Assembly (NCBI GenBank): GCA_003022745.1
Contig: PXSU01000096.1
Location: 1 to 16,229 of the forward strand
Length of the DNA: 16,229 nucleotides
Source: Halobacteriales archaeon SW_9_67_25
GTDB taxonomy: Archaea; Halobacteriota; Halobacteria; Halobacteriales; Haloarculaceae
Reading direction: 5' to 3'
Numbering within the stretch: the stretch's first letter is position 1; the number at the start of each line of letters is the position of its first letter. A program made the translations under genes and the position numbers. This document shows positions 1 through 7,077 of the stretch, in pieces. Below the pieces are notes generated by a model. The model made no database searches and was not told where the DNA came from. It saw nothing but the letters and a program-made list of their open reading frames with translations.

Positions 1-84
1 TCGCTTTCAGCGGGGTCGCTATCATTCACTGAGAACGACCCCCGCGGGACCGTTGTCACACTGTCACTTCCAACTGCCGATTAA
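1..84 (+). CDS. C-terminal tail of a probable sensor histidine kinase (partial, 5' end outside window)
   Basis: Frame 1 is open from the first base for 27 codons and stops at TAA (82-84). The peptide contains FTENDPRGTVVTLSLP, which resembles the final beta-hairpin of HATPase_c domains in haloarchaeal histidine kinases (…DPRGT…hydrophobic strand…LP). This is a resemblance over about 16 residues only. No other kinase motif can be seen because the gene enters from outside the window. It converges with the minus-strand tautomerase gene. The identification is tentative. Confidence 0.42.
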   Translation, partial: SLSAGSLSFTENDPRGTVVTLSLPTAD

Positions 85-221
85 TTCGCGCTTCGGACCG
101 TCTGTATCGATTCAGCCTCTTCGAATCTGATCGGATTACCATGCAAGATACGCGCGCAGTATCTATCACTCCGAATGTATCAACTTCAAAAAAGTTGCTG
201 AACAAGCTCCGTGAATCCACA
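85..221. other. AT-richer intergenic stretch with no recognised gene
   Basis: These bases are clearly lower in GC than the rest of the window and lie between two convergent genes. A 66-codon minus-strand frame crosses them, but its peptide matches nothing I recognise and it overlaps the tautomerase 3' end, so I do not call it. There is an A-run followed by GTTG near 188-195, but no clear terminator or repeat. Confidence 0.5.
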
Positions 222-620
222 TTACCTCCTACCGAGCGCACCCTCGTCACTCTCACTGTCCGACCATGATTTGAGCGCGCCTTCTTCGAGGTGGAAGTCC
301 TCGCCGGGGTGTTCGGTGTAGACGACGTAGGTGTTCTCGGGAGGGACGCCCCACCGCTTTTCTAGTTCCTCGATGACGGCCGCTGCGAGTTCGCGGCGCT
401 GGTCGGCCGACCGGCCCGCCCTGATGTCAGCGTTCAGCACGGCCACCGGTTCGTCGGCACCGGCACGGCCCAGAGACAGTCTGGCGCCGTCCCGGACCGT
501 CACGGCGACGTGACCGGTTCCGGTCTCCATGACGTCGGCGTACAGCTCCGTGGCCCACGCGGCGAACGGTTCGACCGGTCCGTCTAGCGGTTCGGATATC
601 TCGAACTGCAGGTGTGGCAT
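222..620 (-). CDS. Tautomerase-superfamily protein (MIF/4-oxalocrotonate tautomerase-like)
   Basis: A 132-residue protein beginning Met-Pro. In the tautomerase superfamily the Pro exposed after Met removal is the catalytic base, and this decides the start at 620. The mid region VLNADIRAGRSADQRRELA followed by a helix and the strand NTYVVYTEHPGEDFHL matches the typical beta-alpha-beta layout in which small tautomerases form trimers. The length fits a MIF-like two-repeat monomer better than a 60-residue 4-OT. The substrate cannot be read from the sequence. Family members tautomerise or hydrolyse small keto acids, and many archaeal members are uncharacterised. The C-terminal tail is acidic and low-complexity. 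The gene lies downstream of the E1 alpha remnant with no obvious strong promoter. Confidence 0.8.
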   Translation of the reverse strand: MPHLQFEISEPLDGPVEPFAAWATELYADVMETGTGHVAVTVRDGARLSLGRAGADEPVAVLNADIRAGRSADQRRELAAAVIEELEKRWGVPPENTYVVYTEHPGEDFHLEEGALKSWSDSESDEGALGRR

Positions 621-691
621 GGCCTCGGATTGCCGGGCCAGGCACCTATCGGTGGTGGCCGGGAGTGGGGTCGTCACGCTTCCGGCGATTC

Positions 692-1012
692 TTACCCGGT
701 GGCAATCCAGCCCAGCGTGGCCCCGCGCTGGAATTCGTCGTCCGCCTCGCGGGCAATCTCGGGGTCGAACAGGTGCATGTACCCGCCCTTGCCGCCGCTC
801 AGCCCCGGCTCGCGCCCGAATATTTCGGCAGTCATCCGCTCCAGGTCGACGCCCTTGGCGATGGCGACGTGGTGTGGTCGGTGGAGTGCCGTCACCGTGT
901 CGTCGTCCCGGAGGTGCTGGCAGACGCCCGCCGCCGCGGCTTCCTGGCCGGCCGCGAGGTGCAACTCGCCGGGGATCGGCCCTGCCGAGATGTCGAAGGC
1001 CGGCTACTTGCC
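692..1012 (-). pseudogene. Remnant of a TPP-dependent dehydrogenase E1 alpha gene (acetoin/pyruvate dehydrogenase type)
   Basis: In one minus frame, about 80 codons match the N-terminal third of E1 alpha: FDISAGPIPGELHLAAGQEA, then HRPHH, then the conserved GLSGGKGGYMHLFD segment. The frame has an in-frame TAG at 1004-1006, just where a Gln would be expected (GK-stop-PAF instead of GKQPAF), and no plausible start. Upstream codons do not resemble the family. After MHLFDPE the similarity stops, and the GDG…NN pyrophosphate-binding motif and the whole C-terminal part are missing. It is therefore a fragment broken at both ends. Its sequence differs from the intact E1 alpha at 8073-9206, so it derives from another paralogue and not from a local duplication. 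The boundaries are approximate. Confidence 0.75.
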
Positions 1013-1083
1013 TATGGGACGAAATTCGAGAGGTGGAATGCGACCTGTTCCGGCTACGGGGCACGGAGTCGAATGCGGGGGAG

Positions 1084-1581
1084 TTACCGACTCGTGACGC
1101 TGACCTCGCCCCCGGCACTGACGCCGACGGTCACCGGGCGGACGACCTGACGGCCCTGGACGGCACCGCTGGCGTCTCTGTCGACCCGTTCCATCAGCTC
1201 GGGACCGGTGTAGTTGACCTCGACATCCGCCTCGTCACAGGTCGCGAACACCTGGCGGGGTACGTCGTAGAGGTCGGCCCCCGGCTCGATCTCGATCCGG
1301 ATCGGGGCCGCGAGGACGTCCGCGAACGCGACCGTGTTGCGGGCCTTCCTGACGTTCTCGCGGGCGCTGGCCTCGACGCTGGCGACGTTTGCCCGCGAGG
1401 TACCCAGCGCTTCTGCCACGTCGGCCTGCCGGTAGCCCCGCTCGCGCAGGACGTAGACCTCGGCCTGGCGGCGCGTCAGGACGCTCTCCTCGGAATCGAA
1501 TCCAGTTTCCCCGAGTATCGCTGCCACGTCTGTCTCGTCGGGGTCGGGTGGCGTGTCCGATGGGGGCTCCCCGTCGCTCAT
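1084..1581 (-). CDS. Tfx-family DNA-binding transcriptional regulator
   Basis: A 165-residue protein. Residues about 34-80 form a helix-turn-helix (LTRRQAEVYVLRERGYRQAD, then VAEALGTSRANVASVE), the pattern of the archaeal Tfx family. Residues about 88-165 form the C-terminal domain, starting with APIRIEIEPGADLYDVP. The founding member in Methanothermobacter binds downstream of the molybdenum formylmethanofuran dehydrogenase promoter. Position next to moaA supports a link with molybdenum cofactor or molybdoenzyme control, which is an inference. I chose Met at 1581 rather than a start 12 codons upstream because the extension is not acidic and a T-run (1607-1611) sits about 28 bases upstream, as expected for a leaderless transcript. 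The gap to moaA is 51 bases. Confidence 0.82.
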   Translation of the reverse strand: MSDGEPPSDTPPDPDETDVAAILGETGFDSEESVLTRRQAEVYVLRERGYRQADVAEALGTSRANVASVEASARENVRKARNTVAFADVLAAPIRIEIEPGADLYDVPRQVFATCDEADVEVNYTGPELMERVDRDASGAVQGRQVVRPVTVGVSAGGEVSVTSR

Positions 1582-1604
1582 ACGCGACTCTTTCGGCCCC
1601 ACGC

Positions 1605-1613
1605 GCAAAAATC
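1605..1613 (-). promoter_or_regulatory. Possible TATA box of the tfx-like gene
   Basis: The minus-strand GATTTTTGC is centred about 28 bases before the ATG at 1581, the spacing expected for a leaderless haloarchaeal promoter. The gene could also be cotranscribed with moaA. Confidence 0.35.
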
Positions 1614-1632
1614 CCACCTGACACGCGCCGGC

Positions 1633-2586
1633 TCAGACGTCCGCCCCGGGTGCTTCGATGTACTTCTCGTTGATGACGTAGTTGCCCTCCTCGTTCTCGA
1701 CGAGGTACTCGCCGTAGTAGGGGACGCGGTTGTCGACCACCTCGCGGAAGGTCTCGCGTATCTCGGGCCCGGTCATCTCGCCCATCGACTGGAGGTCGTC
1801 GTTGCGGTTCAGACACCCCTTCAGGTAGCCCTCGTGGGTGACCCGCACCCGGCCGCAGTTCGCACAGAAGTCCTCGTTCTCGACGGGGTCGACGATCTCG
1901 ACCATACCGGTCTCGACATCGGTCTCCCCGGCGGCGTCCCCCACGTCCGGGACGTCGGACCGCTCGGAGACGCCGCTGTCGAGGTAGTAACGCTTGCGGT
2001 CGTGCATCTCGCGGGTTTCGGTCCGGCGGGCACGGTCGTCGAGCCAGTCGTGGACGCGCCCGATGTCGATGGCCCACTCCGGGTGGCCCGCGATTTCGGG
2101 CATGTACTCGATGAGCTGGAGTTGCAGCCCGGGGTTCTCGGCAACGAAATCGACCATCTCCGGGACGTAGCCCGCGGTCGGCTCGAAGACGACCATGTTG
2201 ATTTTCACGGGCGCGAGGCCCGCCTCGACCGCCGCCCGGACGCCGTCCATCACCGCGTCGAAGGCGCCGGCCTTGGTGATCTCCGCGAAGTCCTCCGGGT
2301 CGAGCGCGTCCTGTGAGACGTTGACGCGGTCCAGTCCCGCCGCTTTCAGGTCCCCGGCCCGGCCGGGCAGGAAGGTGCCGTTGGTCGTCATCGACACCTC
2401 CATGCTCCCGGGCGTCCGGGCGATGATCTCCTCCAGGTCGTCCCGGAGCATCGGCTCCTGGGGGTCCATCGGGCCACGGGTGTCCCCCAGCCCCTCGTTG
2501 TGACAGTAGACGCAATCGAAGTTACACCGGTCCGTCAGCGAGACTCGCACCCCGGATATCCCGCGACCGAAGTCGTCTTCGAGCAT
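1633..2586 (-). CDS. moaA: GTP 3',8-cyclase MoaA, with an internal in-frame deletion (possibly inactive)
   Basis: MoaA is the radical-SAM enzyme that starts molybdopterin synthesis from GTP. This 317-residue protein keeps the N-terminal cluster motif CNFDCVYC (C21, C25, C28) and the C-terminal cluster cysteines C241, C244 and C258 (FCANC…GCL). It is otherwise close to haloarchaeal MoaA (MLEDDFGRG start, [21 protein letters not shown]). Between the first cluster and [10 protein letters not shown] there are only 15 residues, where the family has roughly 46. The segment ending in VKFTGGEP is collapsed to Q43-E44-P45 (junction at 2457/2458). The lost part contains a helix and the GGE motif that contacts SAM, so activity is doubtful. 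The frame is intact. The start at 2586 fits a TATA box 29 bases upstream. An assembly error is the main alternative. Confidence 0.88.
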   Translation of the reverse strand: MLEDDFGRGISGVRVSLTDRCNFDCVYCHNEGLGDTRGPMDPQEPMLRDDLEEIIARTPGSMEVSMTTNGTFLPGRAGDLKAAGLDRVNVSQDALDPEDFAEITKAGAFDAVMDGVRAAVEAGLAPVKINMVVFEPTAGYVPEMVDFVAENPGLQLQLIEYMPEIAGHPEWAIDIGRVHDWLDDRARRTETREMHDRKRYYLDSGVSERSDVPDVGDAAGETDVETGMVEIVDPVENEDFCANCGRVRVTHEGYLKGCLNRNDDLQSMGEMTGPEIRETFREVVDNRVPYYGEYLVENEEGNYVINEKYIEAPGADV

Positions 2587-2610
2587 ATACGACCCTTTGT
2601 GGGTCCCGGC

Positions 2611-2620
2611 GTAATTAATA
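2611..2620 (-). promoter_or_regulatory. TATA box of moaA
   Basis: The minus-strand sequence TATTAATTAC is centred about 29 bases before the moaA ATG (2586) in otherwise GC-rich DNA, which indicates a leaderless promoter. Confidence 0.65.
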
Positions 2621-2640
2621 CTGGCCTCTGAACCCGCCAG

Positions 2641-2662
2641 ATGTAATTGAATTTGGTTACAT
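2641..2662. promoter_or_regulatory. Imperfect AT-rich palindrome upstream of moaA, candidate operator
   Basis: The 22-base site begins ATGTAA and ends TTACAT. The arms match at 8 of 11 positions around an AATT-like centre. It lies about 55-76 bases upstream of the moaA start, just upstream of the TATA box, where archaeal activators or repressors often bind. The Tfx-like regulator encoded downstream is a natural candidate ligand, but this is inference. Confidence 0.4.
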
Positions 2663-2728
2663 CGGACGCCGGTCGGGTTCGGGCCGGCGCCGGCCCCTAC
2701 AGGCCGGACAAGTTCGTTCGGACCGGAC

Positions 2729-2816
2729 TCATACGGATTGCTGTAGTTCGTTACCGGATCGACCGCAGGAGAGCGAGCGGTCGACCTGGAAAACAGCGAC
2801 AGCAATCCGTATCAGT
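2729..2816. repeat. 88-base near-palindromic element, copy 1 (at the lpdA stop codon)
   Basis: The outer arms ATACGGATTGCTGT and its complement (ACAGCAATCCGTAT) enclose two 12-base weakly paired segments and an inner stem CGACCGC/GCGGTCG around a short loop, so the whole unit can fold into one long hairpin. Copy 2 at 9394-9481 has the same length and orientation and differs at six positions. The right edge contains the TGA stop of lpdA (2812-2814). There is no coding capacity. It could be a MITE-like element or a 3' hairpin acting in termination or RNA stability. Confidence 0.85.
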
Positions 2817-4227
2817 AGTGAATCGAGTGGCCGGCGGCGCCCTTGACCGCCTCGTGGACCACCTCCGAGAGCGTCGGGTGGACGTGAACGGTCGAGGCGA
2901 CGTCTTCCAGGGTCGCGCCCATCTCGATGGCCAGCGCGAGTTCGGCCACCAGTTCCGACGCCTCGGGGCCGACGACCTGCCCGCCCAGCAGGAAGCCAGC
3001 GTCGCCGTCGGCGACGACGCGGACGAAGCCGTCGGTGTCATCGACGGTCATCGCTCGCCCGGAGGCACGCAGCGGCATCTGGCCGACGACCGGGTCGAAG
3101 CCGGCCGCCTCGGCGTCGGTCGCGGTCATACCGACAGTCCCGATCTCGGGGTCGGTGAACACCGCCGCGGGGATGGACTGGTAGTCCAGCGCGGCGGGCT
3201 CGCCGGCGATGACCTCCGCGGCGACCTCGCCCTCGCGGAACGCCTTGTGGGCCAGCATCGGCTCGCCCGCCACGTCCCCCACCGCGAAGACCCCCCTGAG
3301 GTTCGTCTCGGCGCGGTCGTCGGTGACCAGGAACCCGCGGTCGTCCGTCTCCAGTCCCGCCGCCTCGACGGTCAGCGTGTCCGTGACCGGCGCGCGGCCC
3401 ACGGCGACCAGGCACTTCTCGGCGCCGAACTCGGTGACTCCGCCGTCCTCGCCCTCGGAGGTGACGGTGATGACTTGGCCGCTCTCCTCGTAGCCCTGTG
3501 CCGTCTCGCCGAAGTGAAACTCCACACCCAGGTCGGCGGCCCGCTCGCGAACCACCTCGCTCACGTCGTCCTCGTAGGTGGGCAACGCGTCCGCGAGCTG
3601 TTCGAGGACGGTCACGTCACAGCCCAGTTTCGCAAAGACCGTCGCCAGTTCCATCCCGATGTAGCCGGCTCCGACGACGACCATGCTGTCGGGGACCGAC
3701 TCCAGCGCGAGGGCATCTCGCGAGGAGAGGACGTACTCATTGTCGTACTCGAAGCCCGGAATCTCGATGGGTCGGCTACCGGTCGCAATCACGGCGTGTT
3801 CGAACTCGACGCTCTCGGCGCCCTCGCCCTCGCCGCCGTGGACGACCCGCACCGAACTCTCGCCGGCGAACTCGGCACGGCCCTCGATGAGCGTGACGCC
3901 CGCGTTCTCACAGAGTTTCTCGACGCCCGCGGTGAGCCGGCGGACGATGCGGTCCTTCCAGCCGACCATCCCCTGGAGGTCCATCGCGGGGTCGGCGTGG
4001 ACGCCCATGTGTTCGGCCTCGCCGGCGCGGTGGCCGACGTCCGTCGCCGAGATGAGTGCCTTCGAGGGAATACAGCCGTGGTTGAGACAGGTCCCCCCGT
4101 AGGCGTCCTTCTCGACGAGCGTGACCTCCAGGTCCAGTTGCGCGGCGCGGATGGCGGCCACGTACCCGCCCGGGCCGCCGCCGATGACCAGTACCTCGGT
4201 GCCGGTGGTGACGTCTCCGACGACCAT
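2812..4227 (-). CDS. lpdA: Dihydrolipoyl dehydrogenase (E3) of the 2-oxoacid dehydrogenase complex
   Basis: A 471-residue FAD enzyme that reoxidises dihydrolipoyl-E2 with NAD+. The order of motifs is complete: FAD-binding VIGGGPGGYVAA (about 14-25), redox disulfide GGTCLNHGCIPSK (C47, C52), NAD-binding VVGAGYIGMELA, second FAD motif FAVGDVAGEP, and the C-terminal catalytic pair in HPTLSE (H450, E455), which completes the active site of the partner subunit in the homodimer. The start at 4227 gives the usual short N-terminus before the first strand. An upstream extension of 18 codons is possible but lacks similarity. It lies 90 bases after the histidine kinase gene. Its stop codon is formed at the edge of the palindromic repeat. 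Confidence 0.95.
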   Translation of the reverse strand: MVVGDVTTGTEVLVIGGGPGGYVAAIRAAQLDLEVTLVEKDAYGGTCLNHGCIPSKALISATDVGHRAGEAEHMGVHADPAMDLQGMVGWKDRIVRRLTAGVEKLCENAGVTLIEGRAEFAGESSVRVVHGGEGEGAESVEFEHAVIATGSRPIEIPGFEYDNEYVLSSRDALALESVPDSMVVVGAGYIGMELATVFAKLGCDVTVLEQLADALPTYEDDVSEVVRERAADLGVEFHFGETAQGYEESGQVITVTSEGEDGGVTEFGAEKCLVAVGRAPVTDTLTVEAAGLETDDRGFLVTDDRAETNLRGVFAVGDVAGEPMLAHKAFREGEVAAEVIAGEPAALDYQSIPAAVFTDPEIGTVGMTATDAEAAGFDPVVGQMPLRASGRAMTVDDTDGFVRVVADGDAGFLLGGQVVGPEASELVAELALAIEMGATLEDVASTVHVHPTLSEVVHEAVKGAAGHSIHY

Positions 4228-4249
4228 TACCTCCGCTATCGGGGGGCCG

Positions 4250-4259
4250 CGTGAAAAGT
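4250..4259 (-). promoter_or_regulatory. Possible promoter of lpdA
   Basis: The minus-strand ACTTTTCAC is centred about 27 bases before the lpdA ATG (4227), in the 90-base gap after the kinase gene. This suggests that lpdA can be transcribed leaderless on its own. GGAGGT directly before the ATG is too close to act as a normal ribosome binding site. Confidence 0.4.
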
Positions 4260-4317
4260 CACTCCCCTCGGGTAGCCCCACGTGACCCCGGGGCGACCAC
4301 GCGAGCGGGCGTGGCTG

Positions 4318-5418
4318 TCACTCCGGGACGTCGACGCCGGTGATCTCGAAGCGTGCGCCGCCCGGGGCACTGTCGGTCACGCGGACCGTCCAGCCCTGGG
4401 CCTCGACCACCTGCTGGACGATACTGAGTCCGAACCCGGTGGCCCCCTCCGCCGTGGAGTAGCCGGCCTCGAAGACGGCCTCGCGGTCGGCTTCGGGTAT
4501 CCCGGGACCGTCGTCCGCGACGTAGAAGCCGTCGTCGGCGTCGCCGACGGTGACGGTCACGTCCGGGCCGGCGTGGTCCAGCGCGTTCCGCAGGAGGTTC
4601 TCCAGCAGTTGCTTGAGCCGGTCGCGGTCGGCCCTGACTGTCGCCTCGGTCTCGACGGCGAGGCTGGCCGCTCCGCTCTGGAGGGCGCCCCAGCACTCCC
4701 CGAGGAGGCGTGCGAGGTCGACGGACTGGTAGTCGATTGCGTCGCTGCCCGCACGCCCGAACGCCAGCAGGTCGTCGATGAGGCGCTCCATCCGGTCGTG
4801 TGCGTCGGCGACGTCCGCGAGGTGGGGGCTGTCACACTCCTCTGTGGCGAGTTCCAGACGCGCCGAGGCCACGTGCAGGGGGTTCCGGAGGTCGTGGCTC
4901 ACCACCGAGGCGAACTCCTCCAGACGCTCGTTCTGGCGCTTGAGTTCCCGCTCGTGTTCGATCCGGTCGAGTGCCGTCTGCGTGTGGCTGACGAGCAGTT
5001 CCGCAAGCTCCACGTCGCCGTCGTCGAATGCGCCCGGTGCCGTACTGACCGCCTGGAAGACGCCACGGTCGCCGATCGGAACGCTGAGTCCCGACCGGTA
5101 GGTCTCCTTTGCGGGGTCGGTCTCGTCCGCGGGCGCGATCTCGTCGACTACCTGGGCACGTCCAGTCTGGTAGGTTTTCCCCGCCAGCCCCTGGTCGACC
5201 CGCATCGGTCGGGCCCCGTCCGAGGGGGCGTCCGCGGAGGTCGCGTACGGGACGAGCCACTCGCCCTCCCGGAGGAGTATCGCACACAACTTGAACTCGA
5301 GGATGTCCGCCGCGGCCGAGACCGTCCGTTCACAGACCGCCTCGATGCTCTCCTCGGTCTGGATCGTGACTGCGACGTCGTGTAGCGCCTCGATTGCGGT
5401 CTCGCGGCGGTACTGCAT
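4318..5418 (-). CDS. Soluble GAF-domain sensor histidine kinase
   Basis: A 366-residue kinase without membrane segments. Residues about 5-150 form a GAF domain (ILLREGEWLVPYATS, GLAGKTYQTGRAQVVDE, SGLSVPIGDRGVFQAVS), which binds a small ligand or senses redox or light in the family. A short linker helix leads to the dimerisation domain with SHDLRNPL, where H175 is the predicted phosphorylation site. The ATPase domain has the N box ENLLRNALDHA (273-283), G1 DDGPGIP (302-308) and G2 GFGLSIVQ (328-335). I chose Met at 5418 because the upstream 39 codons are not family-like. No response regulator is adjacent, so the partner is unknown. The gene sits between E2 and E3 of the dehydrogenase operon, 113 bases after E2. 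A T-rich box (CTTTTACG) near 5460 could give it a separate transcript. Confidence 0.9.
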   Translation of the reverse strand: MQYRRETAIEALHDVAVTIQTEESIEAVCERTVSAAADILEFKLCAILLREGEWLVPYATSADAPSDGARPMRVDQGLAGKTYQTGRAQVVDEIAPADETDPAKETYRSGLSVPIGDRGVFQAVSTAPGAFDDGDVELAELLVSHTQTALDRIEHERELKRQNERLEEFASVVSHDLRNPLHVASARLELATEECDSPHLADVADAHDRMERLIDDLLAFGRAGSDAIDYQSVDLARLLGECWGALQSGAASLAVETEATVRADRDRLKQLLENLLRNALDHAGPDVTVTVGDADDGFYVADDGPGIPEADREAVFEAGYSTAEGATGFGLSIVQQVVEAQGWTVRVTDSAPGGARFEITGVDVPE

Positions 5419-5531
5419 GGCTATGGTTCGGAACGTGTAACCTTCGGGAGTTTTCCCGTAAAAGCTTCCCCCTTCGATCCGGGTCCAGCCTGACGACCCA
5501 CCCCACGGCAGGCCACGGAATCCACAGGCCG

Positions 5532-7076
5532 TCACTCCAGCAGCAACAGCGTCGGGTTCTCCAGGTACTCGATGACGGTGTTGACGAACCCCGCGGCCTC
5601 GGCGCCGTCGATGACGCGGTGGTCGATCGACAGCGACAGCGGCAGGGTTTGGGCGGCAAAGACCTCGCCGTCCTCGGCGACGGGGCGTTCCTCGATGGCA
5701 CCCAGCCCGAGGATGGCCGTCTCGGGGTAGTTGATGATCGGCGTGGCGTACTCGCCGCCGATGGCCCCGAAGTTGGTGATGGTGAAGGTCCCGCCTTTCA
5801 TCTCGGCCAGTTCGAGGTCGCGGCTGCGGGCCCGTTGTGCGATGTCGTTGGCCTCCGCGGCGAGATCGAGGAGACCCTTCCCGTCGACGTCCTCCACGAC
5901 GGGCACCATCAACCCGGCGTCGGTCGCGACTGCGAGGCCGATGTTGTAGTAGTGCTTGTACAGGATTTCCTCGCCCTCTTCGTCGAGTTCCGTGTTCAGC
6001 ACGGGGTACTCCTTCAGCCCGGCGACGATGGCCTTCATCACGAAGGGCACGTACGTCAGCCGGACGTCCCGCTCGGCGGCCCGCTCTTTCAGGTCGGCAC
6101 GGGCGGCCACGAGGTCGTCGACGACCGCGGTGTCGTGGTGACAGGCGTGGGGTGCGGTAAAGGCCGACTCCTCCATCTGCTGGCCGATGGTCCGCCTGAT
6201 TCCGCGGTAGGGTTCCGTGGTGACCGCCTCGGTTGTTGCCGTGTCCGCGGTCGCGGGTTCGGCGTCACCAGCCGTCGCTGGCGTCTCGGCAGTCGCGCCC
6301 GTCGCTACCGTCTCCCGTGCTTCGACGTAGGCCCTGACGTCCTCCGGTTCGACGAACGCCTCGCCGTCACGGGTCTTCTCGGTGGGCACCTCGTCGATGT
6401 CGACACCCTCCTCGCGTGCGAGTTTCCGCGTCGCCGGTGCTGTGAGTGTGCGGTCGCGGTCGGACGCCCGGGCTGTGCTGGCTCCCTGACCGTCCCCACC
6501 GGCTTCTGCAGCCGTGGTCGCAGCCTCGGCGCTCGCCTGCTCGCCGTCGCCGGCCTCGACGCTCTCCGTTTTCGGTTCGGCTGTGCGCTCCTCGCCCGCT
6601 CCCTGGTCCGCGGCCGCCCGCACGTCACCCTCGGTGACGCGCCCGCCAGGCCCCGACCCGTCGACAGCCGCGAGGTCGACGCCGAGTTCGCGTGCCAGTC
6701 GCCGGACGTTCGGCGGGGCGAACACCCGACCGCCGGCGGTCGCGCTCTCGTCGTCACTCTCGCCGGCAGACTCCGTCGGTTCCTCGTCCGCGCCGTCCAC
6801 CCCGGCGTCGACATCGACCTCCTCGGGGTCGGGTTCGTCGCCTGCGGCGTCGATGGTGACGACCACGTTCCCGACGGGGACGACCTCGCCTTCCTCGGCG
6901 AGCAGTTCGCGGACCGTCCCCGCGACAGGCGAGGGCAGGTCGACCACGGCCTTGTCGGTCTCGACCTCTGCGAGCACCTGGTCCTCTTCGACTCCGTCGC
7001 CGGGCGCGACGTGCCAGGCGACGATCTCGCCCTCGGCGACGCCCTCGCCCACGTCGGGGAGTTCGAACTCGAACAT
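5532..7076 (-). CDS. Dihydrolipoyl acyltransferase (E2) of the 2-oxoacid dehydrogenase complex
   Basis: A 514-residue core subunit that moves the acyl group from lipoyl to CoA. Domains in order: one lipoyl domain (1-78) with lipoylation site ETDKAVV (K42); an acidic linker; a first subunit-binding domain (about 117-155, FAPPNVRRLARELGVD … GSGPGGRVTEGDV); an Ala/Glu/Thr-rich linker; a second subunit-binding-like domain (about 210-253, LTAPATRKLAREEGVD … FVEPEDVRAYV); another linker; and the catalytic domain from about 288 with the active-site motif DHRVIDG (H486, D490) near the end. The length and domains are complete. It starts one base after the E1 beta stop, so the two are translationally coupled. 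The substrate is not readable. Related haloarchaeal complexes have been linked to branched-chain 2-oxoacids (isoleucine degradation in Haloferax), whereas pyruvate is usually oxidised by ferredoxin oxidoreductase. Confidence 0.95.
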   Translation of the reverse strand: MFEFELPDVGEGVAEGEIVAWHVAPGDGVEEDQVLAEVETDKAVVDLPSPVAGTVRELLAEEGEVVPVGNVVVTIDAAGDEPDPEEVDVDAGVDGADEEPTESAGESDDESATAGGRVFAPPNVRRLARELGVDLAAVDGSGPGGRVTEGDVRAAADQGAGEERTAEPKTESVEAGDGEQASAEAATTAAEAGGDGQGASTARASDRDRTLTAPATRKLAREEGVDIDEVPTEKTRDGEAFVEPEDVRAYVEARETVATGATAETPATAGDAEPATADTATTEAVTTEPYRGIRRTIGQQMEESAFTAPHACHHDTAVVDDLVAARADLKERAAERDVRLTYVPFVMKAIVAGLKEYPVLNTELDEEGEEILYKHYYNIGLAVATDAGLMVPVVEDVDGKGLLDLAAEANDIAQRARSRDLELAEMKGGTFTITNFGAIGGEYATPIINYPETAILGLGAIEERPVAEDGEVFAAQTLPLSLSIDHRVIDGAEAAGFVNTVIEYLENPTLLLLE

Positions 7077-7077
7077 C

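Noticed and set aside
56..256. 66-codon minus-strand open frame in the AT-rich left edge
   Set aside because: No recognisable family, overlaps the tautomerase 3' end, and no promoter is seen.
529..2316. 595-codon plus-strand open frame
   Set aside because: Antisense to the tautomerase, E1 alpha remnant, Tfx and MoaA. The peptide has no family resemblance and is typical of long shadow frames in high-GC haloarchaeal DNA.
2647..4254. 535-codon plus-strand open frame
   Set aside because: Mirror of lpdA, which has all its catalytic motifs on the minus strand. The antisense peptide is Arg/Gly/Asp-rich without motifs.
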